This document shows, one piece after another, positions 1-5,066 of a stretch of DNA of 5,066 nt. This DNA is from Prevotella sp. (GTDB lineage Bacteria > Bacteroidota > Bacteroidia > Bacteroidales > Bacteroidaceae), in assembly GCA_021204735.1 (NCBI GenBank), contig JAJPYV010000152.1, forward strand, positions 1-5,066, read 5' to 3'. The first letter of the stretch is position 1. Every line of letters begins with the position of its first letter. The notes beneath the pieces are model-generated. The model had not been told where the DNA came from and did not search any database. It saw only the letters and a list, made by a program, of their open reading frames with translations. The position numbers and the translations under genes were made by a program.

Positions 1-42
1 CATAGTAGATCGTCTGCAGCGTCAGATGGGTATCCGAGCCAG
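1..42 (+). other. Residual Nextera (Tn5) sequencing adapter at contig end
   Basis: Positions 10-23 match the Nextera read-1 adapter TCGTCGGCAGCGTC except at base 15. Positions 24-42 read AGATGGGTATCCGAGCCAG against the Tn5 mosaic end AGATGTGTATAAGAGACAG, differing at 29, 34, 35 and 39. That is 28 of 33 bases with no gap. Bases 2-9 (ATAGTAGA) sit exactly where the 8-base i5 index belongs and differ by one base from AGAGTAGA, which I recall as index 504; base 1 is C, as expected for the end of the P5 arm. All six differences are G to T, T to G or A to C, the base pairs that four-channel Illumina imaging tends to confuse, as in a poor-quality read tail. The adapter sequences are from memory. A natural Tn5-like end would not carry the synthetic 14-base arm and index. 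Confidence 0.93.
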
Positions 43-512
43 ATCTCGTGGTGGACGAAGACGCGCGGCAGGCCTTCGGGCAAGAGTCGGACGACGGGCA
101 GCATCTGGTAAAAATTCACCTCGACAAGGTCGGCGTTGGCGCGGCGGATGTTGCGGCGAATGAACGAGGCAAAGTCTCGCGTGAAGCAAATACCATAAGG
201 TTTAAGGGCGCGTTCGAGCTGAAACTTCCGGCTTTTCGGCATGAATTTCAACTTCATTGCGCGGATGATTTTTTCGGCGACGAAGCGCGGGTAAAGCATC
301 TGGCGAAAATAGGTGAACGGCACGAGCCGGACATCAGGCCACAGCTGCTGCAACTCGTACGCGGCGTGCAGCGTGTTCTTGCCGTCTTGCGTGAAAAGGA
401 TGGTGATTTTGAACCGTTTGCGCAGTTCGGCGATGATGCTGTGTTGGCCTTGACTGCCGCCGGACGTGAGCGGCCAGGGCAGCACGTTTGTAATGATGAC
501 GAGGCTTTTCAT
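1..512 (-). CDS. Glycosyltransferase, GT4-type, N-terminal part (cut at left edge; genuine sequence 43-512)
   Basis: Reading leftward from ATG at 512-510, the frame is open to the edge and gives about 170 codons, of which about 156 are genomic. The protein starts MKSLVIITNVLPWPLTSGG, a first beta strand followed by the glycine loop (G18-G19, then SQGQ) typical of the N-terminal Rossmann domain of GT-B retaining glycosyltransferases of family 4. Further on come a second strand (KITILFTQDG), the segment NADLVEVNFYQMLP, and FVHHEI around residues 152-157, in a place where this family often has an acceptor-side strand and turn. The C-terminal nucleotide-sugar domain is missing, so donor and acceptor cannot be inferred. 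Its role is presumably adding one sugar to the lipid-linked repeat unit at the cytoplasmic face. The start overlaps the preceding gene's stop as ATGA; I see no good Shine-Dalgarno. Residues encoded by bases 1-42 come from adapter sequence and should be discarded. Confidence 0.88.
   Translation of the reverse strand, partial: MKSLVIITNVLPWPLTSGGSQGQHSIIAELRKRFKITILFTQDGKNTLHAAYELQQLWPDVRLVPFTYFRQMLYPRFVAEKIIRAMKLKFMPKSRKFQLERALKPYGICFTRDFASFIRRNIRRANADLVEVNFYQMLPVVRLLPEGLPRVFVHHEIWLGYPSDAADDLL
509..512 (-). promoter_or_regulatory. ATGA stop/start overlap (translational coupling)
   Basis: The minus strand reads ATGA here: TGA ends the GT2 glycosyltransferase and ATG begins the GT4 glycosyltransferase. 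With no clear ribosome binding site before this ATG, re-initiation by the terminating ribosome is the likely mode of translation (inference). Confidence 0.75.
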
Positions 513-1312
513 TGAACTTTGCGGCGCGTTAATTGTCTCTTCAGCCAGATGTACGGCGCGGTGTCTTTCACGACATGCCACGCAATTTGTTTTATGAAGA
601 AAAGGAAATGGCGGAGGCTGAACCGACCGCTGGAAGTGACGAGATAATTGTACCACTGGTTGAGGTACGGGTGGTTCGACATGCCCTCTTTCTCGTAGTC
701 TTCGATGTCGATGTCAACGCGCAGGAAGCGGCAACCGGCCTTGTACGCGCGGTGCATCATCTCCCAATCGAGCGCGTATCCGAGCTGTTTCGTTTTGGTC
801 AGGTCGTAAGGAAAACGCCTTTGCACGCTGAGGCGGACGAGCGATGCGCCGTGCCGGTAAGAGGGGGTGTATTCCATGCGTTCGGGCGGCGCGGCGGGCT
901 TGCGGATTCTTCCGGAAGAACTCACTTCAATGGCGTTGCCGTAAACAAAATCAGCGTTGCCGATGTCGCAAGCAAGCACTGTTTCGAGCGTTTGAGGGTT
1001 TGAAAAAACGTCGCCGGAATTGAGCACGGATACCCAGTCGCCGGTGGCTTTCGCGGCGGCTTTGTTGAGTGCGTCGTACATGCCGTTGTCGGGTTCGGAC
1101 ACCCAATAAGCGAGGCGGCCGGCGTATTCGGCAATGATGTCGCGCGTGCCGTCGTTGCTGCCGCCGTCGATGATGATGTATTCCTTGTTCGGCCACGTTT
1201 GCGCGAGACAGCTCTCGATTGTGCGGCGGATGTTTTTCACGTCGTTGAACACCACGGTTACGACCGAAATTTTGTCTTGCGAACGGCTGTTTTCTTTGTT
1301 TGCGCTTGCCAT
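509..1312 (-). CDS. Glycosyltransferase family 2 (WcaA-like)
   Basis: A 267-residue inverting GT-A glycosyltransferase that probably transfers one sugar from a nucleotide-sugar donor to the growing repeat unit at the inner membrane. The nucleotide-binding core begins at residue 15 with ISVVTVVFND, followed by IIIDGGSNDGT (46-56), whose D49 and D54 are usual donor-binding acidic positions. Next come SEPDNGMYDALNKA (72-85) and LNSGD (97-101), which stands where the metal-binding DXD-like motif lies in this subgroup. The SEPDNGMYDA pattern is typical of short GT2 enzymes in colanic acid, capsule and O-antigen clusters. The length is normal for single-domain members. There are no convincing membrane helices, though the C-terminal region around residues 228-250 (FSLRHFLFFIKQIAWHVV) is amphipathic or hydrophobic and could touch the membrane. 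The first 13 residues are a polar leader before the fold. The sugar specificity cannot be read from the sequence. It overlaps both neighbours, as TAATG upstream and ATGA downstream. Confidence 0.93.
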   Translation of the reverse strand: MASANKENSRSQDKISVVTVVFNDVKNIRRTIESCLAQTWPNKEYIIIDGGSNDGTRDIIAEYAGRLAYWVSEPDNGMYDALNKAAAKATGDWVSVLNSGDVFSNPQTLETVLACDIGNADFVYGNAIEVSSSGRIRKPAAPPERMEYTPSYRHGASLVRLSVQRRFPYDLTKTKQLGYALDWEMMHRAYKAGCRFLRVDIDIEDYEKEGMSNHPYLNQWYNYLVTSSGRFSLRHFLFFIKQIAWHVVKDTAPYIWLKRQLTRRKVQ

Positions 1313-1323
1313 TAATTCCCCTC
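1310..1323 (-). promoter_or_regulatory. Ribosome binding site and TAATG junction for the GT2 gene
   Basis: The minus strand carries GAGGGG at 1323-1318, then five bases, then ATG at 1312-1310. The purine run lies within the last codons of the polymerase gene, whose TAA (1314-1312) shares one base with the ATG. This is the best Shine-Dalgarno-like sequence in the window and supports the start chosen for the GT2 gene. Confidence 0.6.
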
Positions 1324-2454
1324 GAAAACTTTGTGATTATAATAAATCCGTTCTTGATACGTCGAGCTGCCGAAGAGCACGTTTTCGTATCTGAAGACGG
1401 GGTTGCGGTAACCGAGCAACATTCTTAACAGGCAATAAATAAAGACGAAGGCGATGAACAGCCGGCGGTTGTTTCTCACGGCGAAGCAGTCGATGAGGTC
1501 AATCCAAACGACCCAATAACCATAGACGAAAAGGTTGGCCAAGCGGCTGCTCATTTCCTGAAATTCGCCGAGCAGGTAGTAGAACATGTAGAAAGCGAGT
1601 ATCGCGTTGATGTAGATGCCGTTGCCGCCGTGCTTTTCCTTCATTTTATCGTAAAAACAAAAGACGAGGATGCCCGTAATCAAACGTTCGAGAAAGCCTA
1701 TTGACAAGACGCGCGAATAATCGAAATATTCGGTGTAAGACGTTAATTTTTTCTGCAAAACCGGAGTGAGGTCCAAGTGCGAAGCGATGCTCGCCACGAT
1801 GGAGATGCGCGACAAGAAAACGATGTTGCAAACGAGAAAAACGGCGAGGAAAATCCACTTGTTCGGATAGCGGCGGAAGAAAAAATAGATTGGGAAATAG
1901 AAGATTGCCGAAATGTGAAAGCTCAGCGCGAGCAGGCAAAGCAGGAAGTAAGGCAACGGCTTGCGGCGCTCGAGGAAAGGCAGCGCGTTGAGGAAAATGA
2001 GAATCGAGATGAAATTGCGGATGAGGTTGCAGAAAATCAGCACGCCGTCGAACACGAAAAACAGCAGCAGGAACAGCGGCAGGTTGTCCACGCGGCGGCG
2101 CGCGAAATTAAGCATCAGCGCAAGGTCGAGAATGCCGACAACGAACGTGAAGAAATGGTAGTTCGGATAAATGCGGCGCACCAACATGTTCAAAGCGGTG
2201 TAGCCCGGTTCGAGGATGCCGATGCCGCCGTGAAAGTAGCTGTAAATGTCGTCGAACGAAGCGGTTTGGAAGAACGGGCAATATATTTGCCAGTCGTTGG
2301 AAATGAAGCCTCTGAAGCAGAAAAAGAACACCGAAACGGCCACCGCGGCAATGGTGTAAAACTTCTTGCGCGAGGCATCCTTTTCGCGCCGCCACAGCAC
2401 GGAGCAAATGATTAAAAGTAATGCGACAAACGCGTATGGCAAGGAATTTACCAT
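1312..2454 (-). CDS. EpsG-family polysaccharide polymerase (Wzy-type)
   Basis: A 380-residue polytopic inner-membrane protein that probably joins flipped repeat units into the polymer at the periplasmic face. It is dominated by hydrophobic segments, roughly ten by eye, starting at residues 5-20 and 33-47. Two features point to the EpsG/O-antigen polymerase family. One is the early R48-G49...N53-D54...Y58 pattern just after the second helix. The other is E82-P83-G84-Y85 with L88-N89 in the first large outside loop; in this family the stretch is usually written as RG..ND...Y followed by EPGY..L. Length is normal. Position supports the assignment: it lies after the flippase and chain-length genes and before the glycosyltransferases, and no other polymerase candidate is present. 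Wzy proteins diverge strongly, so the type of linkage and repeat unit cannot be deduced. It starts at ATG 2454, 29 bases after the preceding stop, with GAAGG directly abutting the ATG, too close to be a standard ribosome binding site. Confidence 0.87.
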   Translation of the reverse strand: MVNSLPYAFVALLLIICSVLWRREKDASRKKFYTIAAVAVSVFFFCFRGFISNDWQIYCPFFQTASFDDIYSYFHGGIGILEPGYTALNMLVRRIYPNYHFFTFVVGILDLALMLNFARRRVDNLPLFLLLFFVFDGVLIFCNLIRNFISILIFLNALPFLERRKPLPYFLLCLLALSFHISAIFYFPIYFFFRRYPNKWIFLAVFLVCNIVFLSRISIVASIASHLDLTPVLQKKLTSYTEYFDYSRVLSIGFLERLITGILVFCFYDKMKEKHGGNGIYINAILAFYMFYYLLGEFQEMSSRLANLFVYGYWVVWIDLIDCFAVRNNRRLFIAFVFIYCLLRMLLGYRNPVFRYENVLFGSSTYQERIYYNHKVFEGN

Positions 2455-2483
2455 CCTTCAAAAAAAGATATTTTGCCGGCAGT

Positions 2484-3554
2484 TTATTTCTTGAAAAACG
2501 GCCTCAGCCACAGCACCCACAACACATCGGCGCAGCAGGCGAGGAACACGAAAACAATCACGACCAAAGAGCGCGGCGTGCTTGACGCCTGATTCGACAC
2601 ATACGCGTTTTCGAGCAGCACGAACGCCGGCGTAGCTTCCTGGATTTTCGCTTCGGCGCGCTGGCGTTGCAGGAGCAACTGGGTGTAGATGTTGTATTTC
2701 AACTGCATGTCATTTTCGAGCGACGACTGCCTTTGGTTGTACGATTCGAGTACGAGTTCCTGATGGCTGTCGGCATACGACGAATACGCCCGTTGCGCCT
2801 CTTTGTAACGCGCTTCAGCCTCGTCGGTCATCTTCTTGTAGTAGGCGAAATCGTTTTGCGCTTTTTTCGTCCGGTAATTGATGATATACTCTTGCAAGCG
2901 CGCTTGAAGCGTGTCCGCCAAAATCGCCGCCACAAGCGGGTCTTGGTCGGTAACGGAAATATTGATAATCGATGTTTTTTTGTTGATGATGCAACTGATG
3001 GCCCCGCGCACGCCCTCAATGAGTTCCTCCTCGTGGCGCGAGAGCACTATCGTTTCGCAACCGCCGCCTTCGACGTGAAGGTCTTTCTTCTGGAAAGGCT
3101 TTTTCACCCAACTTTTCAGATAGTCCCAAAACGGCCTGCTGAATTGTTCAAGATGCTTTCTGTAAGTTACCGGCGCGGGGTTGTCCTTTGTTCTGACGGG
3201 CACCTCTAACAACGGTATGATGAAATCGGTCGAGGCAAACACTTCGGGGTAGATTTCGGGGTAAATCGCGTCATCGCTGTTCATGCTGCCGAGCATTGAG
3301 CCGACATCCACGCCGAACGACGAGGCGATGTCCGACAATCCGCTTTTCATCACTTCGTCATTACTCTCCGGCGCGAGTGCCACATTCGACGTGTATGCTT
3401 TCGGCATGGCAAGCGCCACGATGATGCCCAGCACGGCGCCGACAGCGAAGAATATTGCGAGCAACCGCTTTTCTTTTAACACTTTTTTCAGCAGCGCCAC
3501 CACGTCGATTTCCTTCGATTTGCGGATCTGAACGCTGTTTTCGTCAGTCTTCAT
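2484..3554 (-). CDS. Wzz-type chain-length determinant, no kinase domain
   Basis: About 356 residues from ATG at 3554. Proteins of this family sit in the inner membrane, form oligomers and set the modal length of the polymer made by Wzy. The architecture is textbook: a short basic cytoplasmic end, membrane helix at about 31-50, a large periplasmic domain, and a second helix at about 330-350 ending in RPFFKK. The periplasmic part has the early strand region after AYTSNVALAPE, the segment IYPEIYPEVFASTDF (97-111), ISVTDQDPLVAAILAD, and a long charged coiled coil with YKKMTDEAEARYKEAQRAY and NIYTQLLLQRQRAEAKIQ. No Walker motifs follow the second helix, so no fused BY-kinase is present. The approach to the second helix (SNQASSTPRS) retains only one proline of the usual proline-rich pattern. 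Starts: ATG 3554 forms an ATGA overlap with the flippase stop and has AAGGA (3570-3566) 11 bases upstream. ATG 3563 (3 more residues) has it only 2 bases away. The frame stays open to ATG 3635, which would overlap the flippase by 85 bases. Confidence 0.93.
   Translation of the reverse strand: MKTDENSVQIRKSKEIDVVALLKKVLKEKRLLAIFFAVGAVLGIIVALAMPKAYTSNVALAPESNDEVMKSGLSDIASSFGVDVGSMLGSMNSDDAIYPEIYPEVFASTDFIIPLLEVPVRTKDNPAPVTYRKHLEQFSRPFWDYLKSWVKKPFQKKDLHVEGGGCETIVLSRHEEELIEGVRGAISCIINKKTSIINISVTDQDPLVAAILADTLQARLQEYIINYRTKKAQNDFAYYKKMTDEAEARYKEAQRAYSSYADSHQELVLESYNQRQSSLENDMQLKYNIYTQLLLQRQRAEAKIQEATPAFVLLENAYVSNQASSTPRSLVVIVFVFLACCADVLWVLWLRPFFKK
3551..3554 (-). promoter_or_regulatory. ATGA stop/start overlap (flippase to Wzz)
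   Basis: On the minus strand TGA (3553-3551) closes the flippase, and an in-frame ATG of the Wzz gene occupies 3554-3552. It mirrors the ATGA at 509-512 and is the main reason for preferring the 3554 start, with AAGGA at 3570-3566 as possible ribosome binding site. The alternative ATG at 3563 is not excluded. Confidence 0.55.
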
Positions 3555-4885
3555 TTGTTCCATATTCCTTGTGCTTTCTTGTTGATTATGAGCCTGCATT
3601 GATAGCAATGAATGAGGCTCATCGCCGCATAACATGCCGCCATCACCGCCACAATGCCCGCCACGCCGAACCTATGGTTGCCGGCAAACATAGACGCGAG
3701 GAAAACAGCGGTGAAAACGACGGAAGTGTAAATCTGAACACGTATTTTGTTTAACCCGTTGAGCAACATTGTTACGCAGGTGTTGAGGTTGTAAAAACAA
3801 ACATAAAAGAGTGTCGCGAGCGAGACGACAAAAGGGATGGCGACGGCGTTGCCCACCCAAAAACGGTAGAAATATCCGCAAACGGCAAGCATTACCGCAC
3901 CCGCCGCAACGGTAACGCCCCAGATGGCGAGCGTGCGGTTAAACGTGCGCCGAATCCAGTCCGTATTGCCCTTCACGTAAGCGTCGGTGTAAGCGTTCCA
4001 CATCGGCGAGAGCACGATTATATACACCATCGCGATAAGGTGGAAATACTTGTAGGCAATGTTGTAAACCGTAACGTTCGCCGGCCCGCAATACTGCGCG
4101 ATGAAGATGTTTGCGCCGCCGAAAATAACGAGGCAGCTCGTGATTTGAATTAAGAAAAAACCGAGCCCTTTGCCGATGACGCGCCGCGCAATGCTTTTGT
4201 CGAAAAAACGCAGCGAAGGGCGAAATTCAGGATGGCGCGCGAACAGCGGCACGGCGGAGATGAAGAAAACCAGCACGGGCGTGATGGTGAACGCCGCGAC
4301 GACATACACGACATTGCCCTCGGTGAACAATGTCAGCGCGTAGATTACCGCCAGCGCAATCACGTTGCCCGACACGACAATCAAAGAATTGACGGCATAT
4401 CTTTGCATCGCGATATAAACCACACCGATGTTTTTCACCACAAAAAGCAGAAGCGTCATCACCACCGCGAGCAGCATCGCCGTGCGCAGGTCGCCGCCTG
4501 CCACGCTCGACGTGTTGAAAACAGCATTCAAATCGAGCAGCATTACCGCAGCGACAACGATGATTCCGATAACCGCCGCCACTACTGCCAGCGCAGTGAA
4601 TGTGGTGCTGATATACGCCCGCGCCGAAGCGTAATCGCCCAGCGAAAACGCGCCGGAGAGATAGTTGCGCATGCCGTTGCCGAGCCCGACATCAAAGTAG
4701 GAAAACCAATATAAAATCGACGACATCGTCAGCCAGATGCCGTACACCTCGCTATTAAGATAGTCGATGGTAACAGGCACAATGAGGAACGAGCAAAGCA
4801 GCCCGACGCCTTTCAGCACGGCGGAGAAGAAAATATTCTTCACCACAATCCGGCTGCGCGTGTCTTTAAGCGAGAAAATGGACAT
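3551..4885 (-). CDS. Wzx-type lipid-linked oligosaccharide flippase
   Basis: A 444-residue inner-membrane protein, probably moving undecaprenyl-diphosphate-linked repeat units from the cytoplasmic to the periplasmic face. Hydrophobic segments run along the entire length, about twelve to fourteen by eye, as expected for the polysaccharide-transport branch of the MOP/MATE superfamily. The N-terminal region has the typical run KGVGLLCSFLIVPVTIDYL (25-43), then YGIWLTMSSILYWFSYFD (48-65) and VGLGNGMRNYL (66-76). The FDVGLGNGMRN stretch strongly resembles flippases of Bacteroidota surface-polysaccharide clusters. Length is normal and the frame is intact. The start at ATG 4885 is preceded by 45 non-coding bases after the export-protein stop, with no obvious Shine-Dalgarno. 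The 3' end overlaps the Wzz gene. Placement between export protein and Wzz fits a Wzx/Wzy system. Substrate cannot be inferred; Wzx naming is by function class, so I give no symbol beyond the call. Confidence 0.93.
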   Translation of the reverse strand: MSIFSLKDTRSRIVVKNIFFSAVLKGVGLLCSFLIVPVTIDYLNSEVYGIWLTMSSILYWFSYFDVGLGNGMRNYLSGAFSLGDYASARAYISTTFTALAVVAAVIGIIVVAAVMLLDLNAVFNTSSVAGGDLRTAMLLAVVMTLLLFVVKNIGVVYIAMQRYAVNSLIVVSGNVIALAVIYALTLFTEGNVVYVVAAFTITPVLVFFISAVPLFARHPEFRPSLRFFDKSIARRVIGKGLGFFLIQITSCLVIFGGANIFIAQYCGPANVTVYNIAYKYFHLIAMVYIIVLSPMWNAYTDAYVKGNTDWIRRTFNRTLAIWGVTVAAGAVMLAVCGYFYRFWVGNAVAIPFVVSLATLFYVCFYNLNTCVTMLLNGLNKIRVQIYTSVVFTAVFLASMFAGNHRFGVAGIVAVMAACYAAMSLIHCYQCRLIINKKAQGIWNK

Positions 4886-4930
4886 CGGATATTTGCCGCT
4901 CGGTTTTAACTTTGTCTGTCGCCGGAAAGG

Positions 4931-5066
4931 TTAGTTCAGCGCGGTGATGATGAGGGCGGCAACAGTGCCCAAGGACGAGATGCCGGACAGCCATGTTGCG
5001 ATGTTCGAGATCGGTTTCGCCGGACGGACGGGCACAATCACCTCGCAGCCCGGTTCGACATCGCCG
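4931..5066 (-). CDS. Polysaccharide export protein (Wza/SLBB-type), C-terminal end only
   Basis: Only the last 44 residues lie in the window; the rest continues past the right edge. The visible part begins GDVEPGCEVIVPVRP, which matches the end of a typical SLBB/Wza domain, where a 'D.v..Gd.I.VP' pattern closes the final strand. It then has a hydrophobic tail, ISNIATWLSGISSLGTVAALIITALN, ending in TAA at 4933-4931. Export proteins of Bacteroidota capsule clusters often finish in such a small-residue-rich helix. By analogy with Wza, the tail could form part of the outer-membrane channel while the main body lies in the periplasm; this is inference. As first gene of the visible run, 45 bases before the flippase, it fits the usual promoter-proximal place of wza-like genes. 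The assignment rests on a short stretch plus context, so a different SLBB protein is possible. The glycine-cysteine pair in EPGCE replaces the more usual Gly-Asp. Confidence 0.72.
   Translation of the reverse strand, partial: GDVEPGCEVIVPVRPAKPISNIATWLSGISSLGTVAALIITALN

Noticed and set aside
24..42. A Tn5/IS50 mosaic-end-like sequence, which might suggest a transposon end
   Set aside because: The adjoining 14-base synthetic adapter arm and index-sized octamer are found in Nextera libraries and not in natural transposons, so sequencing artefact is the far better explanation.
48..515. A 155-codon plus-strand open frame at the left edge
   Set aside because: It is antisense to the GT4 gene, whose minus-strand translation has clear family motifs; the plus-strand protein has none.
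533..1003. A 156-codon plus-strand open frame
   Set aside because: It is a shadow of the well-supported GT2 gene and shows no recognisable motifs.
1777..2415. A 212-codon open frame on the plus strand, rich in Glu, Arg, Gln and Lys
   Set aside because: It is antisense to the polymerase gene. The reverse complement of codons for hydrophobic residues yields charged and polar ones, which accounts for its composition. It has no recognisable domain and runs against the operon.
2455..2483. Palindrome TGCCGGCA followed by a T run on the minus strand, between the Wzz and polymerase genes
   Set aside because: The palindrome has no loop and the T run is not adjacent to a stable stem, so it is not a credible terminator. 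The seven-base homopolymer is non-coding, so it offers no phase-variation switch in a reading frame.
2667..3209. A 180-codon plus-strand open frame
   Set aside because: It lies antisense to the Wzz coiled-coil region, with no domain and no supporting context.
4232..4714. A 160-codon plus-strand open frame rich in His, Arg, Asp and Gln
   Set aside because: It is antisense to the membrane segments of the flippase; its composition is explained as for the other antisense frames.
4907..4914. TAACTTTG on the plus strand, matching the Bacteroidota -7 promoter pattern TAnnTTTG
   Set aside because: It points away from the operon, no plus-strand gene follows, and the nearest upstream TTTG (4892-4895) is only 11 bases away, too near for the -33 element. 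A chance match is likely.

Overview
The window is a fragment of an exopolysaccharide, capsule or O-antigen biosynthesis locus. Every gene I can support lies on the minus strand, so the locus reads from right to left. The organism is most likely a member of the Bacteroidota, probably Bacteroidales. This rests on the style of the proteins (a short Wzz without kinase, an EpsG-like polymerase, an export protein ending in a hydrophobic tail) and on the mostly weak Shine-Dalgarno sequences. It is an inference from family resemblance, not a demonstrated placement.

Layout in transcription order: 5066-4931 is the last 44 residues of a Wza/SLBB-type polysaccharide export protein. 4885-3551 is a Wzx-type repeat-unit flippase. 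3554-2484 is a Wzz-type chain-length regulator. 2454-1312 is an EpsG-family Wzy-type polymerase. 1312-509 is a GT2 glycosyltransferase. 512 to the left edge is the N-terminal part of a GT4-type glycosyltransferase. The gaps are 45 and 29 bases, and the other three junctions overlap (ATGA, TAATG, ATGA), so this looks like one operon. No promoter, terminator, RNA gene, CRISPR array or mobile element is visible, and no non-coding stretch exceeds 300 bases.

The genes fit a Wzx/Wzy-dependent pathway. Glycosyltransferases build a lipid-linked repeat unit on the cytoplasmic face, Wzx flips it, the Wzy-like protein polymerises it under control of Wzz, and the export protein carries the chain through the outer membrane. 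The initiating sugar-phosphate transferase and nucleotide-sugar enzymes are not in the window.

The most notable observation is technical. Bases 1-42 are very probably uncalled Illumina Nextera adapter (final base of the P5 arm, an i5 index, and the read-1 transposon adapter including the Tn5 mosaic end) with six substitutions, all of A-to-C or G/T type. Real genomic sequence therefore seems to begin at base 43, the left edge is a contig end, and the last residues encoded there by the GT4 gene are artefactual. I found no convincing previously undescribed biological system; the locus is otherwise conventional.
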